DNA of 64,000 bases. Origin: Sandaracinaceae bacterium. Lineage in GTDB: Bacteria > Myxococcota_A > Polyangia > Polyangiales > Sandaracinaceae. The position numbers and the translations under genes were made by a program. The stretch spans positions 1 to 64,000 of the forward strand of contig JAVJQK010000005.1 of NCBI GenBank assembly GCA_040218145.1, read 5' to 3'. Below are positions 15,608 to 24,176 of this stretch, piece by piece; the stretch's first letter is position 1, and every line of letters starts with the position of its first letter. The notes beneath the pieces are model-generated. The model was not told where the DNA came from and did not search any database. It was given only the letters and a program-made list of their open reading frames with translations.

Positions 15608-17488
15608 ATGAGGAATACGCTCAATCATGGCATGGCGTTCGTCGCCGCCGTCGCGCTCTGCGCTTGTGGGGGAAGCGGGCCGGACGAAACGGACGCCGGG
15701 ACCGTCGCGGTCGACGGGGGACCTCGGTGCGCGGCCTCGGAGGTCATGTGCGACGACGCGTGCGTCGACCTCCAGACGGATCGCGACCACTGCGGCACCT
15801 GCAGCACGACCTGCGGCACCGGCGAGGACTGCGCGGCTGGCGCGTGCGCGCTGGTGTGCGCCGGCGGAACGGAGCTCTGCGGCGCCGAGTGCGTCGACAC
15901 GGATCTGGATCCGGCCCACTGCGGCGGCTGCGGGGTCGCCTGCGACGCGGGCGAGGTCTGCTCGGCCGGCACCTGCGGGCTCGAGTGCACGGGCGGAACG
16001 ACGGCCTGCGACGGCGCCTGCGTCGACGCGCAGCTCGACCCCGCCAACTGCGGCGGATGCGGCGTGACCTGCGACGCGGGCGAGGTCTGCTCGGCCGGCA
16101 CCTGCGGGCTCGAGTGCACGGGCGGAACGACAGCCTGCGACGGCGCCTGCGTCGACGCGCAGCTCGACCCCGCCAACTGCGGCGGATGCGGCGTCGCCTG
16201 CGGCGCGGGCGAGGTCTGCTCGGGAGGCACCTGCGGGCTCAGCTGTGCCGGCGGAACCACCCAGTGCGGTAGCACCTGCGTCGACGCGCAGCTCGACCCC
16301 GCCAACTGCGGCGGATGCGGGCTGGCCTGCGGCGCGGGTGAGGTCTGCTCGGCCGGGACCTGCGGGCTCAGCTGCGCCGGCGGCGCGACCCGGTGCGGTA
16401 GCGCCTGCGTCGACACGCGGCTCGACGCCGCCAACTGCGGTGGATGTGGAGTGGCCTGCGGCGCGGGCGAGGTCTGCGCCGGAGGGAGCTGCGTCCTCGA
16501 CTGCGTGGGCGGCTCGACGCTCTGTTCGATGATGTGTGTCGACACCGACCACGATCCGGCGAACTGCGGCGGATGCGGGGCCGCGTGTGCGAGCGCCCCT
16601 CGAGCGACGCCGGTCTGCGTGTCGGGCAGCTGCGACTACCTCTGCGACGCCGGCTACGCCGACTGCGACGCGGCGCCGGATTGCGAGACCGACACCCGGT
16701 CCGACCCCAACAACTGCGGCGGCTGCGGCGTCACCTGCGGCGGCGTCTGTTCCGCGGGCATGTGCGTGACGTCGGCGACGTTCAGCTACACCGGGGCTCA
16801 GCAGACCTTCGTCGTGCCCCCCGGCGTGACGTCGATCCTCGCGACGGCCTACGGAGCCCAGGGCGGCTGCAGCCTCGGTGGGCGGGGCGGCGAGGCCATC
16901 GCGCGCTTCCCCGTCACTCCCGGGGAGACCCTCTACGTCTACGTCGGCGGCGCGGGCCAATGTGGCACCCCCGGCATGTTGCCTGGGGGCTTCAACGGCG
17001 GCGGCGCCAAGTACACGACCAGCGGCGACTTCTGGGAAGGCGGCAGCGGCGGCGGCGCCTCGGACGTGCGTCGTGGCGGCACGGCGTTGACCAACCGCGT
17101 CGTCGTCGCGGGCGGCGGCGGCGGGCGCGGCTATGGCGGCCAGGCGGGCGCCGGCGGGGGCCTCAACGGCGCCGACGGCAACCCGACCGGGGGCGGCTGC
17201 GACTCCTTCTGCGCAGGGCACGGCGGCACCCAGTCCGCCGGTGGCGCCGGTGGAGACTGCAACTCCGGCTTCTGCGTGGGGCTCCCGGGGGCCCTCGGCG
17301 TCGGCGGTCGTGGGACCGGCTGCGCCGCGAGCGGCGGCGGTGGTGGTGGCGGCTACTACGGCGGCGGCGGCGGTGGACACTGCTCGGCGGGCGGCGGCTC
17401 GAGTCGCGTCGACTTCCCGGGCAACTCCGGGTTCTCGACGACCGCAGGCGTGCGCACCGGCCACGGCGAGATCACGCTCTCCTACTGA
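15608..17488 (+). CDS. Cys-rich tandem-module protein with glycine-rich C-terminus
   Basis: The 626-residue lipoprotein (MRNTLNHGMAFVAAVALCAC) has eight consecutive modules of about 43 residues (residues 40-390), each with the core CVDxxxDPANCGGCGxxC and a closing GEVCSxGTC. Residues 395-626 are a glycine-rich beta domain beginning FSYTGAQQTFVVPPG and continuing with long GG runs, similar to glycine-rich lectin-like or PE-binding surface domains. Two neighbouring modules are nearly identical at the DNA level, showing recent tandem duplication. A disulfide-rich stalk carrying a surface domain is an inference. The ATG at 15608 is well placed for the signal. Confidence 0.85.
   Translation: MRNTLNHGMAFVAAVALCACGGSGPDETDAGTVAVDGGPRCAASEVMCDDACVDLQTDRDHCGTCSTTCGTGEDCAAGACALVCAGGTELCGAECVDTDLDPAHCGGCGVACDAGEVCSAGTCGLECTGGTTACDGACVDAQLDPANCGGCGVTCDAGEVCSAGTCGLECTGGTTACDGACVDAQLDPANCGGCGVACGAGEVCSGGTCGLSCAGGTTQCGSTCVDAQLDPANCGGCGLACGAGEVCSAGTCGLSCAGGATRCGSACVDTRLDAANCGGCGVACGAGEVCAGGSCVLDCVGGSTLCSMMCVDTDHDPANCGGCGAACASAPRATPVCVSGSCDYLCDAGYADCDAAPDCETDTRSDPNNCGGCGVTCGGVCSAGMCVTSATFSYTGAQQTFVVPPGVTSILATAYGAQGGCSLGGRGGEAIARFPVTPGETLYVYVGGAGQCGTPGMLPGGFNGGGAKYTTSGDFWEGGSGGGASDVRRGGTALTNRVVVAGGGGGRGYGGQAGAGGGLNGADGNPTGGGCDSFCAGHGGTQSAGGAGGDCNSGFCVGLPGALGVGGRGTGCAASGGGGGGGYYGGGGGGHCSAGGGSSRVDFPGNSGFSTTAGVRTGHGEITLSY
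15940..16197 (+). repeat. near-identical 129-bp tandem duplication within the gene
   Basis: The units 15940-16068 and 16069-16197 are in frame (43 codons) and differ by only one to three bases. One visible change is a synonymous G to A, followed by divergence at the module ends. Neighbouring units are more diverged, so this pair is the youngest, or has been homogenised by gene conversion. Confidence 0.85.
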
Positions 17489-17500
17489 CCAGCCTCGTTG

Positions 17501-17523
17501 GAGCACCGACCCAAGCGGTGCTC
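17501..17523 (+). terminator. terminator-like hairpin after the Cys-rich gene
   Basis: Arms GAGCACCG and CGGTGCTC pair perfectly over 8 bp around a 7-base loop, 12 bp after the stop. No T-run follows, so a Rho-independent role is uncertain. Confidence 0.45.
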
Positions 17524-17590
17524 GTCCCATGCGGGCGAGCATCGCTCATCGTCGGCCAGGACGCCGGGTGCTCCGCAAGCGCGCTCGATG

Positions 17591-17645
17591 TCTCGTCGGT
17601 CGGGCATGGCCCTTTGCGCTCTCGTCGCGCCGTGAACATCTCGGA
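17591..17645 (+). repeat. 55-bp repeat B, copy 1
   Basis: The segment is nearly identical to 18661-18716 (four substitutions and one indel). The shared core is GGTCGGGCATGG, CCTTTGCGCT and CGTCGCGC, ending in GTGAA-CATCTCGGA. In copy 2 that GTG is the start codon of a lipoprotein. Here the frame is lost after a few codons, so this copy is probably a promoter-plus-start remnant of a lost paralogue. Confidence 0.75.
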
Positions 17646-17716
17646 GCAGGCCGCTCGCGGAGGAGGCCACCCACGAGCCATTCCTTCGTCCATGTGTGCG
17701 ACTCTTCGCTGGCGAG

Positions 17717-18592
17717 ATGCCCCGACGACATCAGCAGTGGTGCGACCTCTGTGCGGGTCACGGCGAGTGTCGAGACTGCGGCGAGATCGGACTGGCGTGC
17801 GACCTGTGCGGTGGCACGAACCGATGCGCTGGCTGCGGAGGATCGGGGCGCGTCGTGGTCTCCGTGGACACGCTGCCCCCCGCGCCACCGCGCCCGTGGC
17901 GCCGCGCGGACTTGCATGCGCTGAGCCTCCATCCGCTGCCGGGGTCCATCGAATCGACGGTGGAGTGGCTCGAAGATGTCCAGAGAGCGCCCCGACTCCG
18001 CGAGTGCGAGGCGGAGGGGATGCTGACAGAGGCCTTGCGCCACCCGCGAGAGTCCACGCCGGTGCCCGGCGAGCGATATCTGGCCACGGGCCAGCCTTGG
18101 CGCGCTCGGTCTGGCTCACCGTGTTTCTCCATCCTCCACCGTGACTGGGATCCCTCGCCGGCCGGGTGGGCGGAGCTGGTGCACGAAGCTCGAATCGTCG
18201 AGCTCGACCTCTTACGCAGCGCATTTCTCAGCTCCTACGCAAACCCGGTGGGCATCGTCGAGGTGACGGCGGTCCATGGGCTCGAGCACATCGCTCGCCG
18301 GCTCGCTGGCGAACCCGAGTCGGATCCCGGCGCGTCCCTGACCTACGGGCTCATCGAGGGGGCGGCGGTGCATCGATACTGCGGCTCGAACGGGATCATG
18401 GTCCTGCTCCAAGGCGGCCAGGAGATGGAGCACTGGATGGCCTTCGAACACGTGCAAGGTCGACCGACGCGGTTGATCGCGCAGTGGGAGCACATCGGTG
18501 GCTCCAGGGTCGGGGTGCTCGGTGCCCGGGCCCTCACACCCGACGACATCGAGCGCCTCGGGATGCGTGAAGCGGGAAGCACGTCGTCGTGA
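17717..18592 (+). CDS. protein with DnaJ-like zinc-finger N-terminus
   Basis: The 291-residue product has four CxxC-type pairs in residues 9-45 (CDLCAGHGECRDCG, then CDLCGGTNRCAGCGG), the layout of the DnaJ central zinc-binding domain. Residues 60-285 have no recognised fold. They contain no signal peptide or membrane segment, so the protein is probably cytoplasmic. ATG at 17717 is preferred; a GTG at 17696 would add seven residues. Function unknown; a chaperone adaptor is possible only by analogy of the zinc motif. Confidence 0.7.
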   Translation: MPRRHQQWCDLCAGHGECRDCGEIGLACDLCGGTNRCAGCGGSGRVVVSVDTLPPAPPRPWRRADLHALSLHPLPGSIESTVEWLEDVQRAPRLRECEAEGMLTEALRHPRESTPVPGERYLATGQPWRARSGSPCFSILHRDWDPSPAGWAELVHEARIVELDLLRSAFLSSYANPVGIVEVTAVHGLEHIARRLAGEPESDPGASLTYGLIEGAAVHRYCGSNGIMVLLQGGQEMEHWMAFEHVQGRPTRLIAQWEHIGGSRVGVLGARALTPDDIERLGMREAGSTSS

Positions 18593-18660
18593 GGGACTGG
18601 GTCCGCCTCCAGGCGCCCTGCGACGTGGGGTTGGGGCGTCATCGCGGGGGGCGTTCATCG

Positions 18661-18716
18661 TCTCGTTGGTCGGGCATGGTCCTTTGCGCTATCGTCGCGC
18701 GGTGAAACATCTCGGA
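18661..18716 (+). repeat. 56-bp repeat B, copy 2 (upstream and start of a lipoprotein gene)
   Basis: It overlaps the GTG start (18702) of the lipoprotein gene, with about 41 bp of upstream sequence. Conservation with copy 1 extends over the upstream part and the first five codons, as expected for a duplicated promoter/translation-start region. Confidence 0.75.
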
Positions 18717-19073
18717 AAGAGCACTGTACTGTGCGCTCTCTTCGCGCTCGGTTGCGCAGGGCGCATCGTGGTCGTCGACGGCATCGAGGTCTACGAGGGA
18801 CACTGGCGGGCCGCGCGCGAGGGAGTCCAGAGCGTCGCGTCCTTCCAGTTCGAGTGTCCTCCCGACGCGTTGAGCTACTCGTTGCTGCGGAGATCTGGCC
18901 GTGCGGTCTCGCAGGTCGGTGTGACGGGATGCGGTCACCGGGATGTGTACACGCGCATCGGCTCGGAGTGGTTTGGCAGCGGGCAGCGAGAGGCTGCTGC
19001 CGATGCGCAACAGCGGATCGAGGCTGCGGCCCAGGCGGCGGCTGCGGCACAGCGGCAGCAGAGTCAGCAGTGA
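18702..19073 (+). CDS. small lipoprotein with GCGxRxxY module
   Basis: The 123-residue product from a GTG start reads MKHLGKSTVLCALFALGC, a clear lipoprotein signal. The mature part holds the F-x-C-P ... VTGCGHRDVY module shared with the lipoproteins at 12227 and 28578, and ends in an Ala/Gln-rich coiled-coil-like tail (residues 95-123). The promoter region is repeat B copy 2. The protein is small and is probably a periplasmic or outer-membrane structural lipoprotein; function unknown. Confidence 0.8.
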   Translation: MKHLGKSTVLCALFALGCAGRIVVVDGIEVYEGHWRAAREGVQSVASFQFECPPDALSYSLLRRSGRAVSQVGVTGCGHRDVYTRIGSEWFGSGQREAAADAQQRIEAAAQAAAAAQRQQSQQ

Positions 19074-19116
19074 CGTCGAACGAGACTGCCACCGGCCTCT
19101 GAACACGAAGCGGAGG

Positions 19117-21012
19117 CTATCGCCAGCTCGGGTCCACGTCGCGCAGGGCGATCGCGAGGTCGCGGTCGTCGATGCGGCGGACGCTCTCGAGGTCGCGGGT
19201 CTCGCTGAAGCACGTCAGCTCGGCCATCAGGAGCGCGTCGGCGCCGGGGTGCAGGTTGACGGGGAACGCGGGCGTCCCGGTCTCGACGAGCGCGTCCCCC
19301 TCGAGCCGCATGAGGCCTCGCGTCGGGTCGCCGACGTACACCTCGCCCCGCCACTTCGCGACGCCCGTACCCATGCCCTCGAGCGGCGCTCGCTCGGCCC
19401 ACCCATGCTGGCTGCCCTCGAGCAGCGCACCTCCCGGCGTGGTCGCGTAGAGCTCGTCGGGGGAGACGACGAACACACGGCTGATGGGGCCGCGGAACGG
19501 GATCGCCCAGGGGCGCCACGCGCGCCCGTCCCAGCGCGCCGCGAGCCCGTCGTGCCCCACCACGACGACGAAGTCCGGCGCGCAGCCGTGCACGTGGAGC
19601 GCCCGCGCGGGAGGCGAGGGCATCGGGCGAACATCGCGACCGTCGAAGCGGTGGAAGGCGTCTCCACTCCACGCGATGACGTGTTCGTCGTCGAGCACGA
19701 AGACGCCCTGCGCTGCCGGGAAGGGGAGACGCTCCCACGCGAGGCTCCCGTCGGGCGGAGTCCGCCACACACCGCCCTGCGCGTCGCTGAACGCGGCGAC
19801 GTAGACCCGTCCAGACGGGCTGCGGCCGAGGTCCCAGAGCCAGACCGGGGTGGTGACGATGTGCTGGATGCGTCCGTCGACGACGCGTCCGACGAACGAC
19901 TCACCCTCATCGGGCCCCGGACGCTCGACGTCGTCGCTGCGGCGGCCGAGGATCCATGCCGCGTCGAAGCTGTCCCCGACCACGTGGCTCGTGCCGTAGC
20001 GGACGGGCTCGTAGCCGGCCCCGGAGGCGCGAGGGTAGGCGCCTCGCAGCCGGCCGCGATCGGTCTCGAGGGCGCGGCTCTCCCAGAGCGGGCGCCCACT
20101 CCCCATCGCGGCCTCGATCTCGGCGCGCTCGAGACGCCGCCGCGCGCCATCCGGCTCGAGCGCGGTGACCGACTCGCTCGCGGTGATCAGCAGCGCATCC
20201 CCTGGGTGGAGGTGATGTCCGCTCAGATCGGTCGAGAGGTCGTCCGGCCGGTCGAGGCGGAAGAGGCCGCTGGGGCCGACGACCCAGCCCTCGCCCTCCC
20301 AGTGGGTCGCGTGATGCGCCTCCCCTCCGAGCGGCGTCGGCTCGAAGCGCCCCCCATCGAGCTCTCCCGCGCCCCGCGACGCGACCACGACCCACCGCCC
20401 GGCCGCGTCGCGCCACGCGGCGAGAGGCCAGGCGAGCGCCTCGAAGCGCTGCGGCGCGCTCCACGATCCGGACCACTCGCTCACCTCTCCGTCGTTGGAG
20501 ATCGCGACGAGGTCGGCTCTGCTGGGGCCGCCGATCGTGCAGAGGCTCGCCAGCGGGGGCGGCGCGAGCCGCGACGCGCTCTCCCCGTCCAGGCTGAAGA
20601 GCGCGGGGGCGCCCGAGCCGTCGAGGCCGTGGGCCAGGAGCGCGCCGTCCCTCAGCGGCGTCAGCTGGCGTGGCGGTGGGTCGGGGAGCGGGGTCGGCGT
20701 GATCTCGATCGGCGCGGTCGGCCCGAAGCCGAGGAGCGCGTCGGCCTCGAAGAGCCGCTCGCTGCCGCCGAAGCGAGCCGCGATGCTGCATGCGCCGCCC
20801 GACGGGAGGGGCGCGAGCCCGAAGAGGGGCGTGAGCGTGGCCCACGCGTCGACGACCGCCCCCGCGACCACCCGCAAGCACCAGTGCTCGGTCCGCTTCG
20901 GGTCGGGGCGCCGCCCGAACCGAGTGTCGGTGAGGACGAACCGGCGCGCGAGGACGAAGGCGTCTTCGAGCGACGAACCCACGCACGCGTCTACCTTCAG
21001 CTCGAGCATCAT
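19117..21012 (-). CDS. beta-propeller-like protein of a type VI-associated trio
   Basis: The 631-residue product has repeated short blocks with the pattern G-x-x-x-R-x-D ... W ... L (for example SGRVYVAAFSD, LYATTPGGALLEG, RGEVYVGDPTRG) of the YVTN/WD/Kelch type, filling about residues 110-620. There is no signal peptide. Its ATG overlaps the stop of the preceding gene, making it the third member of an overlapping trio with the cargo-like gene and the DUF3396 gene. In such loci propeller proteins can act as adaptors or additional immunity factors; that is inference. It is convergent with the small lipoprotein, 43 bp away. Confidence 0.65.
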   Translation of the reverse strand: MMLELKVDACVGSSLEDAFVLARRFVLTDTRFGRRPDPKRTEHWCLRVVAGAVVDAWATLTPLFGLAPLPSGGACSIAARFGGSERLFEADALLGFGPTAPIEITPTPLPDPPPRQLTPLRDGALLAHGLDGSGAPALFSLDGESASRLAPPPLASLCTIGGPSRADLVAISNDGEVSEWSGSWSAPQRFEALAWPLAAWRDAAGRWVVVASRGAGELDGGRFEPTPLGGEAHHATHWEGEGWVVGPSGLFRLDRPDDLSTDLSGHHLHPGDALLITASESVTALEPDGARRRLERAEIEAAMGSGRPLWESRALETDRGRLRGAYPRASGAGYEPVRYGTSHVVGDSFDAAWILGRRSDDVERPGPDEGESFVGRVVDGRIQHIVTTPVWLWDLGRSPSGRVYVAAFSDAQGGVWRTPPDGSLAWERLPFPAAQGVFVLDDEHVIAWSGDAFHRFDGRDVRPMPSPPARALHVHGCAPDFVVVVGHDGLAARWDGRAWRPWAIPFRGPISRVFVVSPDELYATTPGGALLEGSQHGWAERAPLEGMGTGVAKWRGEVYVGDPTRGLMRLEGDALVETGTPAFPVNLHPGADALLMAELTCFSETRDLESVRRIDDRDLAIALRDVDPSWR

Positions 21013-22277
21013 CCGCCTCCCTGGACCTCGGGGATGCTACCCGTGGTGCGCTGCGCCGGAGTGCCGATCCGCGCGCGCTGGTCCTGAAGGCACTGGATCT
21101 GCGCCTGCGGGCTCTGCTGCTGCGCGGTGCCGAGCCGCCGCTGCGCCTCGGCGTGCGCCCGCTCGGCCGCCTCTCGACGGCCGGTCGCGTCGAGCGCCAT
21201 CTGCTCGCGTTGCGCGGCCATGTTGGCGGGGAGCTGCGGGCTGGTCGCCTCCGCCCAGCGCAGGTCCTCGGTCTGCTGCGCGGCCGCGACCGCGTCGGCC
21301 GCTTCGTCGACGCCCTGCTGCGCCGCCGCGACCTCCGCGTCTGCCGCCGCCTGCTCGTCCGGCCCCCATGTCCGCCCCTGCTGGCGCGCGATCTCCTGGT
21401 CCAGCGCCTCGAGCCTCGCCTGGGGGGTCTCGCACGCGTCCCGGTAGGCCTTCAGACACTCCTTCGCCTGCTCGGACGGCGACGCGTCTTTGTTGGTGTT
21501 GTCTACCAGCGGGACGCTGTTCGGGTCCGTCGCGTCCGCGGTCGCGGCGGAGCCTGGCGCCGCGTGCGGCCCGACGGTCGCGGCGTCTCCCGCGGCGACA
21601 CCCCTCGCGCGGTTGACCGCGGCGGCCCGATCGTTGGCGAGCGCGGCGTGCCCGCCGAGCCCCGCGTCGTCTCGCGCCGGCGCGTCGCGCAGCCCATCGG
21701 GGAAGGCGCGACGATGAGAGTCCACGGCGGTGTCGATCAGCTCGTCCTGATCCGCCCTGCGCTGCTCAGCCGGATAGTCGTGGCTCCCCGCGGGCGCGGC
21801 CTGCTCCCTGTCCCGCGCCTGTCGCTGCTCGGTCTGGGACACGTCGTGCTCGACGGTGCCCGGCGCGGTGGCGCTCCCCATCGTCAGCATGCTCGGCGCG
21901 CCGCGCTCGGTGTAGCCGTCGACGCAGGTCGCGCAGTTGTCTCCGCGGCGGCTCGGGCGGGCGCGATGCGAGGCGTCCGGGCCCAGGTGGCCGACCGTGG
22001 ACGCGGCCTGCCAGCGGTCAGCGAAGGAGGGCACCGGCGGCTCGCCCGGACGCGCCTCGGCGGCGCCAGGTGATCGCTGCCCGGTCCGGACCATGGTCTC
22101 GTGATGGCGGACGCGGTCCCGCGCTGGCGCGACGCGGTCCGAGAGCGCCCCGTAGGTCCCGATCGCCTCCGGGTTGATGTTGCAGGCGAGGAAGGCGGCG
22201 ACGCAGTCCGCGGAGAACACGCCCGCGCCACCCGCGAGGAGGAAGTTGACGGGGACGTGCGGCGCCGGTGTGCTCAT
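21009..22277 (-). CDS. putative type VI cargo/effector-like protein
   Basis: The 422-residue product has no signal peptide. Residues 1-60 are hydrophobic-rich (PVNFLLAGGAGVFSADCVA), the centre (60-270) is disordered and rich in Asp, Arg, His and Ala, with a CATCVDGYTERG motif near residue 115, and residues 275-400 are Ala/Gln-rich coiled coil. Similar proteins in myxobacteria sit beside DUF3396 immunity genes in my recollection, but I cannot name the family. It overlaps both neighbours (ATGA at 22274-22277; ATG within its stop at 21009-21012), so the three genes are one translationally coupled operon. Confidence 0.55.
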   Translation of the reverse strand: MSTPAPHVPVNFLLAGGAGVFSADCVAAFLACNINPEAIGTYGALSDRVAPARDRVRHHETMVRTGQRSPGAAEARPGEPPVPSFADRWQAASTVGHLGPDASHRARPSRRGDNCATCVDGYTERGAPSMLTMGSATAPGTVEHDVSQTEQRQARDREQAAPAGSHDYPAEQRRADQDELIDTAVDSHRRAFPDGLRDAPARDDAGLGGHAALANDRAAAVNRARGVAAGDAATVGPHAAPGSAATADATDPNSVPLVDNTNKDASPSEQAKECLKAYRDACETPQARLEALDQEIARQQGRTWGPDEQAAADAEVAAAQQGVDEAADAVAAAQQTEDLRWAEATSPQLPANMAAQREQMALDATGRREAAERAHAEAQRRLGTAQQQSPQAQIQCLQDQRARIGTPAQRTTGSIPEVQGGG

Positions 22278-23221
22278 CGCACCCAGCCCTCGGGCTCGGT
22301 GAAGCGACGCGCCCACGCGGAGAGCGCGTCGGCCTCCCAGAAGCCCCCATAGACGGCGCGCCCCGCCGGAGCGATGAAGTCGCGCAAGACGTGATGCGCG
22401 CTGGCGTAGGACGAGCAGCTCTCCATCCAGTTCATGTCCGCCAGGGTCGGGCTCGGGGCAGCGCGCAGCAGCCCACCCTCGCGGCCCTCCAGCCACGACG
22501 CATCGTTGCGGACGGCGTCTGCGCCGATCTCTTCACGGGCCTCCGGCGCGCGATCGAGGAGGCCGCGGCCGAGCAGCGTGAGCCAGTTGACGCTGGACGG
22601 CCCGAGGGGCGCACGGATCCGCTGCCGGTCGGGCTGCTGCACGTCGACGCCCCAGTACCGCTTCGCCCACCTCCAGGCGGCGGAGGCGGCGCTGCAGGGA
22701 TCGAACGGGTTCATGGCGACGAGGTAGCCGGCTGTGCCCCACCAGTGCGGCACGTGGTGGCAGGCCTCCATCGCGAGCTGGAACAGATCTCCCGCCGAGT
22801 CCTCCGGCCGCAAGCCGAGCTGGATGTATCCGGCGCCCACGCCGCGGGCCTCGTCCACTTCGCGGTGAGAGAAGAAGACCTGCGGCGCGTCCGTGCGGTC
22901 CGCGACGTGGAGCTCGAAGAGGTGGCGCGGGGATCCGTCCAGGCCACGCGCGCCCAGCTCCTCGACGAGCATCTCCAGCTCCCGCTCCCGCAGCGCGACC
23001 CAGCGGTTCCTGAGGCTGGTCCGCATCCAACGCAGCCGCTCCCGGGGCGCGTACTCCAGGAACATCGAGAGCATGCGGGCCGCGCCGGCCCCCGGCTCGG
23101 GGGGGCGATGCCGCGTGTAGAGCGTCAACCCGAGCGCGCATTGCGCGAGCCAGACCGACGGATCGTGACGGTACGCGCGCGGGGCGGGCAGAGGCCCACA
23201 TGAGGCGATGGCAGTGGACAC
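22274..23221 (-). CDS. DUF3396 (TsiV3-like) type VI immunity family protein
   Basis: The 315-residue product shows the DUF3396 layout: an N-terminal strand/helix region around LYTRHRPPE, LRWMRTS with W-x-x-L, a central HLFELHVAD strand, the GYIQLGL core (about 160) and the terminal W-x-K-R-Y-W-G-V-D-V (about 207-216) with NWLTLLGRGL. The family includes immunity proteins against type VI secreted effectors (TsiV3 is the known example). The start is a GTG with a G-rich ribosome site (AGGGGG) in front. It is the first gene of an overlapping trio. Its partner toxin is not certain. Confidence 0.8.
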   Translation of the reverse strand: MSTAIASCGPLPAPRAYRHDPSVWLAQCALGLTLYTRHRPPEPGAGAARMLSMFLEYAPRERLRWMRTSLRNRWVALRERELEMLVEELGARGLDGSPRHLFELHVADRTDAPQVFFSHREVDEARGVGAGYIQLGLRPEDSAGDLFQLAMEACHHVPHWWGTAGYLVAMNPFDPCSAASAAWRWAKRYWGVDVQQPDRQRIRAPLGPSSVNWLTLLGRGLLDRAPEAREEIGADAVRNDASWLEGREGGLLRAAPSPTLADMNWMESCSSYASAHHVLRDFIAPAGRAVYGGFWEADALSAWARRFTEPEGWVR

Positions 23222-23570
23222 GGTCCCCCCTCCCGATCCGATGCGGAAGCAAACTCCGAGTCGATGGCGCTGTCAAGTCGACAGACACACCTGCACCTCT
23301 CCGCCGCTGCTGGATTCCCGAGCCCGCGCGCAAAGGGGACGCGACCAGTGGCAACAACGCGCCGAGGAGGGCACGGGACGCGAGAGCTCGACGCAGCGCT
23401 CCCGACGAGATCCGCCCAACCCCGCTCGCCACGAGCTGCGAGTGAGGGGGCGTCGTGCACGCCAGGGCGGGAGGTCGCGCCGGTCGGCTTGAAGGGGGGT
23501 GGCAAATTTTCCGATGGTGCGGGCGCGTCGCCGCGGGCTAGCTTGGCGCCTTCAACCAAGGGGAGCTCTC
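23222..23570. other. 349-bp divergent intergenic region
   Basis: This region lies between the DUF3396 trio (minus) and a small exported protein (plus), so it should hold two promoters. I see a short AT-richer stretch AAATTTTCC near 23504, possibly a -10 region for the plus-strand gene, but no convincing -35. No palindromic repeat, tRNA or open frame with a recognisable domain is present. Confidence 0.4.
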
Positions 23571-23969
23571 ATGCGCATTCGTCATCGGGTCGGTCTGGTC
23601 CTCGGGCTCTTCGCCGTCGTCGTGGGAGTGCTCGCGAGCCTCCCTCTCGACTCGTCCGCGCAGGACGCGCCGACCCTCTGGTTCCGGGTTCGCCGGAGCG
23701 TCATCGTGGAGCCCGGTCAAACGTGGCAGGCCGCGCGGCCGGGGTCGATGCAGTCGATGAACGGCGTGACATTCAATTTCGAGGTGTCCCCGACCATGGC
23801 GATCGTCGAGACGCTCGACGACGGGCCCTACTCCGCCGTGATGGTCGGCTGCAACGACCGAGCGCGGGTCCGCCGCTCGATGCTCATCGTCGGACGACGC
23901 CATGGTCCTCGGAAGGACGTGCAGGCGGTGGTCGACGTCTACTGCGGACCGACCGCGCCCACGGACTGA
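23571..23969 (+). CDS. small exported protein, unknown function
   Basis: The 132-residue product begins MRIRHRVGLVLGLFAVVVGVL and has a cleavage site after SSA-Q. The mature part, about 100 residues, is strand-rich with two cysteines (CND, CGP) that could pair. GGGGAG lies 5-9 bp before the ATG as a ribosome site. No family was recognised. It follows the 349-bp divergent region and is likely monocistronic. Confidence 0.7.
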   Translation: MRIRHRVGLVLGLFAVVVGVLASLPLDSSAQDAPTLWFRVRRSVIVEPGQTWQAARPGSMQSMNGVTFNFEVSPTMAIVETLDDGPYSAVMVGCNDRARVRRSMLIVGRRHGPRKDVQAVVDVYCGPTAPTD

Positions 23970-24176
23970 TCGCCTCGAGCCGGGCTCAGTCGCGGTCGCC
24001 CCATGACGCCGGCGATCTTCAGGGCCGTGACGAGCGCGCTCGCAACTCCCTCGCGCGACTGGCCCTCGACAGCAAGACTTATTTCTGCATGGCGCCGGCT
24101 CGCAGGCCCAACAGCAGGCGGCGACGCGGCTCATCCGCGCGCCGCCGAGGAGAGCCGTGCTAGAACAGGGCGACGC

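Noticed and set aside
15728-16770. Regular repeats that could be a CRISPR array
   Set aside because: The period is 129 bp, in frame with a coding sequence, and units are diverged Cys-rich protein modules, not short identical repeats with unique spacers.
18943-21087. 714-residue plus-strand frame opposite the propeller gene
   Set aside because: Composition is dominated by Arg, Glu and Ala without any domain, and the minus strand carries a coupled operon with recognisable families.
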